A DNA stretch of 64,000 nt from a bacterium MS4. GTDB taxonomy: Bacteria > Bacillota > Clostridia > Oscillospirales > Acutalibacteraceae. The notes below the pieces were generated by a model. That model did not search any database. It was not told the DNA's origin and was given only the letters and a program-made list of their open reading frames with translations. Of this stretch, positions 62,582 to 64,000 are shown in pieces. A program made the translations under genes and the position numbers. How positions within the stretch are numbered: the first letter of the stretch is position 1; each line of letters starts with the position of its first letter. Where the stretch lies: NCBI GenBank assembly GCA_000752215.1, contig CCFG01000017.1:868001-932000 (forward strand), in the 5' to 3' direction.

Positions 62582-63520
62582 TTATGCTTTGCCCGCGCAG
62601 CCCAGAACGGTAGTGATCTTATGCGCTACCATGTCCTTGATTGCCGTGCGTGCGGGAGCAAGGTATTGTCTCGGGTCAAAATGGCTCGGATTTTCCGCGA
62701 AATATTTGCGGATGCTCGCCGTCATGGCAAGGCGCAGGTCGGAGTCCACGTTGATCTTGCAGACAGCCATCTTCGCGGCCTCGCGGAGCATATCTTCCGG
62801 AATGCCGATGGCATCCGGCATCTGCCCGCCGTACTGGTTGATCTGCTGTACGAACTCGGGAATGACGGAGGAAGCGCCGTGCAGCACAATCGGGAAGCCC
62901 GGCAGACGGTCGGCGACCTCCTGCAGGATATCCAGACGGAGCTTTGGGTTCTGGCCCGGCTTGAACTTATAAGCGCCGTGGCTTGTCCCGATCGCGATCG
63001 CAAGGGAGTCCACTCCGGTGCGCTTGACAAAGTCCTGCACCTCGTCCGGGTCGGTGAACTGGGCCTTGTCGTCCTCGACCTTTACGTCGTCTTCCACACC
63101 GGCCAGCTTGCCCAGCTCGGCTTCGACGGTCACGTTGTATTTGTGCGCGTATTCCGCTACCTTACGGGCTTCCTCCACGTTCTCCTCGTAGGGCTTGGAG
63201 GAACCGTCGTACATCACGGAGGTAAATCCGCCGTCAATGCAGTCCTTGCACAGCTCATAGGAAGAACCGTGGTCAAGGTGCAGGGCAATCGGAATATCGG
63301 GGTTTTCGATCACGGCTGCTTCGACAAGCTTTGTCAGATAGGTGTGGTTCGCATATTTACGCGCGCCCGCGGAAACCTGAAGAATGACCGGTGCTTTCAG
63401 TTCCTGGCAGGCCTCGGTAATACCCTGAACAATTTCCATGTTGTTGACGTTGAACGCGCCGACGGCGTATCCCCCGGCATATGCTTTTTTGAACATTTCT
63501 ACTGTATTGACTAATGGCAT
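62582..63520 (-). CDS. fba: Class II fructose-1,6-bisphosphate aldolase
   Basis: 312 residues. Zinc and substrate sites of the class II enzyme are visible: IPIALHLDHGSSYELCKDCI (catalytic Asp and zinc His), TSVMYDGSSKPYEENVEEAR, VEAELGKLAGVEDDV, SLAIAIGTSHGAYKFKPGQN and FPIVLHGASSVIPEFVQQIN. It splits fructose bisphosphate in glycolysis. Monocistronic, with its own terminator and the AGGT-type ribosome site before the ATG. Confidence 0.95.
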   Translation of the reverse strand: MPLVNTVEMFKKAYAGGYAVGAFNVNNMEIVQGITEACQELKAPVILQVSAGARKYANHTYLTKLVEAAVIENPDIPIALHLDHGSSYELCKDCIDGGFTSVMYDGSSKPYEENVEEARKVAEYAHKYNVTVEAELGKLAGVEDDVKVEDDKAQFTDPDEVQDFVKRTGVDSLAIAIGTSHGAYKFKPGQNPKLRLDILQEVADRLPGFPIVLHGASSVIPEFVQQINQYGGQMPDAIGIPEDMLREAAKMAVCKINVDSDLRLAMTASIRKYFAENPSHFDPRQYLAPARTAIKDMVAHKITTVLGCAGKA

Positions 63521-63630
63521 GGTAATTACCTCCCAATGATATGATAAGACTATTATATCCCAAAAAAAGGGAAAGGGAAAGATTAAATTTTAACAACCCG
63601 CAAAATCCCTTCAAACCGGGCGTTCCGGCG

Positions 63631-64000
63631 TCAGGCGTCCTTTTCAAACAGCGCCGGATTGCTGCGGCTGTAATGAAAGATGTACTGCTGGGCGATCCCG
63701 GCGTAGCGGCCGAAGCTTTCCGGCTCCCTGCCGGGAAACAGCACCCGCATCGCACGCTTCATCCACACGTCCATCGGAAACGCCTCCAGCCGGTGCAGCC
63801 CGTAAAGCAGGGTACAGTCCGCCACCTTCGGCCCCACGCCGTGAATCGTCATCAGGCGTTCGCGGGCTTCGGGGAGCGGCGCGGTTTTGAGCGCTTCCAG
63901 GTCGACTTCTCCCTGCGCCACCTTGCGCGCGGCGCTCAGAATATATTTGGCGCGGAACCCGCAGCGGATTTCCGCAAGCTCTTCCTCCCGCAGGCACGCG
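63631..64000 (-). CDS. OGG-type DNA glycosylase, C-terminal part
   Basis: The frame is open to the right edge of the window, so the N-terminus is missing; 122 residues are seen. ACLREEELAEIRCGFRAKYI is followed by a helix-hairpin-helix with the catalytic Lys (LMTIHGVGPKVADCTLLYGL) and the catalytic Asp (EAFPMDVWMKRAMRVLF). This matches 8-oxoguanine DNA glycosylases of the OGG1 group, which remove oxidised guanine. AlkA-type 3-methyladenine glycosylase lacks this Lys, so OGG is preferred. Confidence 0.85.
   Translation of the reverse strand, partial: ACLREEELAEIRCGFRAKYILSAARKVAQGEVDLEALKTAPLPEARERLMTIHGVGPKVADCTLLYGLHRLEAFPMDVWMKRAMRVLFPGREPESFGRYAGIAQQYIFHYSRSNPALFEKDA

Overview
The window reads as a chromosome segment of an endospore-forming, anaerobic-type Firmicute. 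It most resembles the Oscillospiraceae/Ruminococcaceae branch of Clostridia, but that placement is an inference from gene content and style, not from a marker gene. Supporting signs are an SspH-type small acid-soluble spore protein, YpeB, a Cse60-like protein, a collagen-like exosporium-type protein, YtrA-type GntR and LicT-type regulators, strong GGAGG ribosome sites and frequent TTG/GTG starts. Most of the window is GC-rich core; about 4.6-14.3 kb is visibly richer in A+T and accessory in character.

Layout. 0-1.8 kb: xpaC-telA pair (telA cut by the left edge). 2.1-14.3 kb: spore-associated and accessory block. It holds the collagen-like protein, a SHOCT protein, sspH, several tiny genes behind near-identical sigma-K-like promoters (one makes a 24-residue Arg/Trp/Cys-rich peptide), zinc-ribbon proteins, an FMN-binding protein, a satD-DUF3307 pair behind a 29-bp-phased repeat array, a methyltransferase, a Cse60-like gene and degraded phage-like debris ending at a tRNA-Leu gene. 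14.5-21.1 kb: a leftward gene train (two M42 aminopeptidases, acetyltransferase, DUF6440, PLP lyase) plus murD and a glutamine amidotransferase. 21.3-22.6 kb: ypeB. 22.6-30.6 kb: complete arginine cluster argG-H-C-J-B-D-F under a promoter with an ARG box. 30.8-33 kb: flavin reductase, DUF2007 protein, hflX.

33.0-34.9 kb: prophage remnant in which a terminase-small-subunit-like start is joined to the end of a baseplate-J gene. 35.0-38.2 kb: GntR regulator with its own ABC exporter, then degV. 38.4-42.2 kb: response regulator, histidine kinase and HtrA protease operon. 42.5-44.3 kb: leuC-leuD, divergent from a Crp/Fnr regulator. 45.2-49.3 kb: LicT-type antiterminator with its RNA target and terminator, a beta-glucoside-type PTS IIBCA, and an ADP-ribosylglycohydrolase where a phospho-glucosidase would be expected. 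49.3-51.4 kb: greA-lysS. 51.6-55.7 kb: ftsE-ftsX, an M23 hydrolase with coiled coil, and an S41 protein lacking its catalytic Ser and Lys. 56-64 kb: CdaR regulator, UgpC/MsmK-type ATPase, RsuA-family pseudouridine synthase, DUF4830 protein, EF-G-like GTPase, class II aldolase and a partial OGG-type DNA glycosylase.

The most notable non-gene signal is a dispersed ~100-bp imperfect palindrome (four full copies at 7.46, 37.16, 46.18 and 51.40 kb, and a probable shortened one at 58.49 kb), with ends like ACAGCATTTCCA and a GC-rich central hairpin. It behaves like a small MITE/REP-type element or a structured leader RNA. The strongest candidates for something undescribed are this element, the sigma-K-like cassette family with the 24-aa peptide, the phased array before satD, and the PTS-ADP-ribosylglycohydrolase operon.
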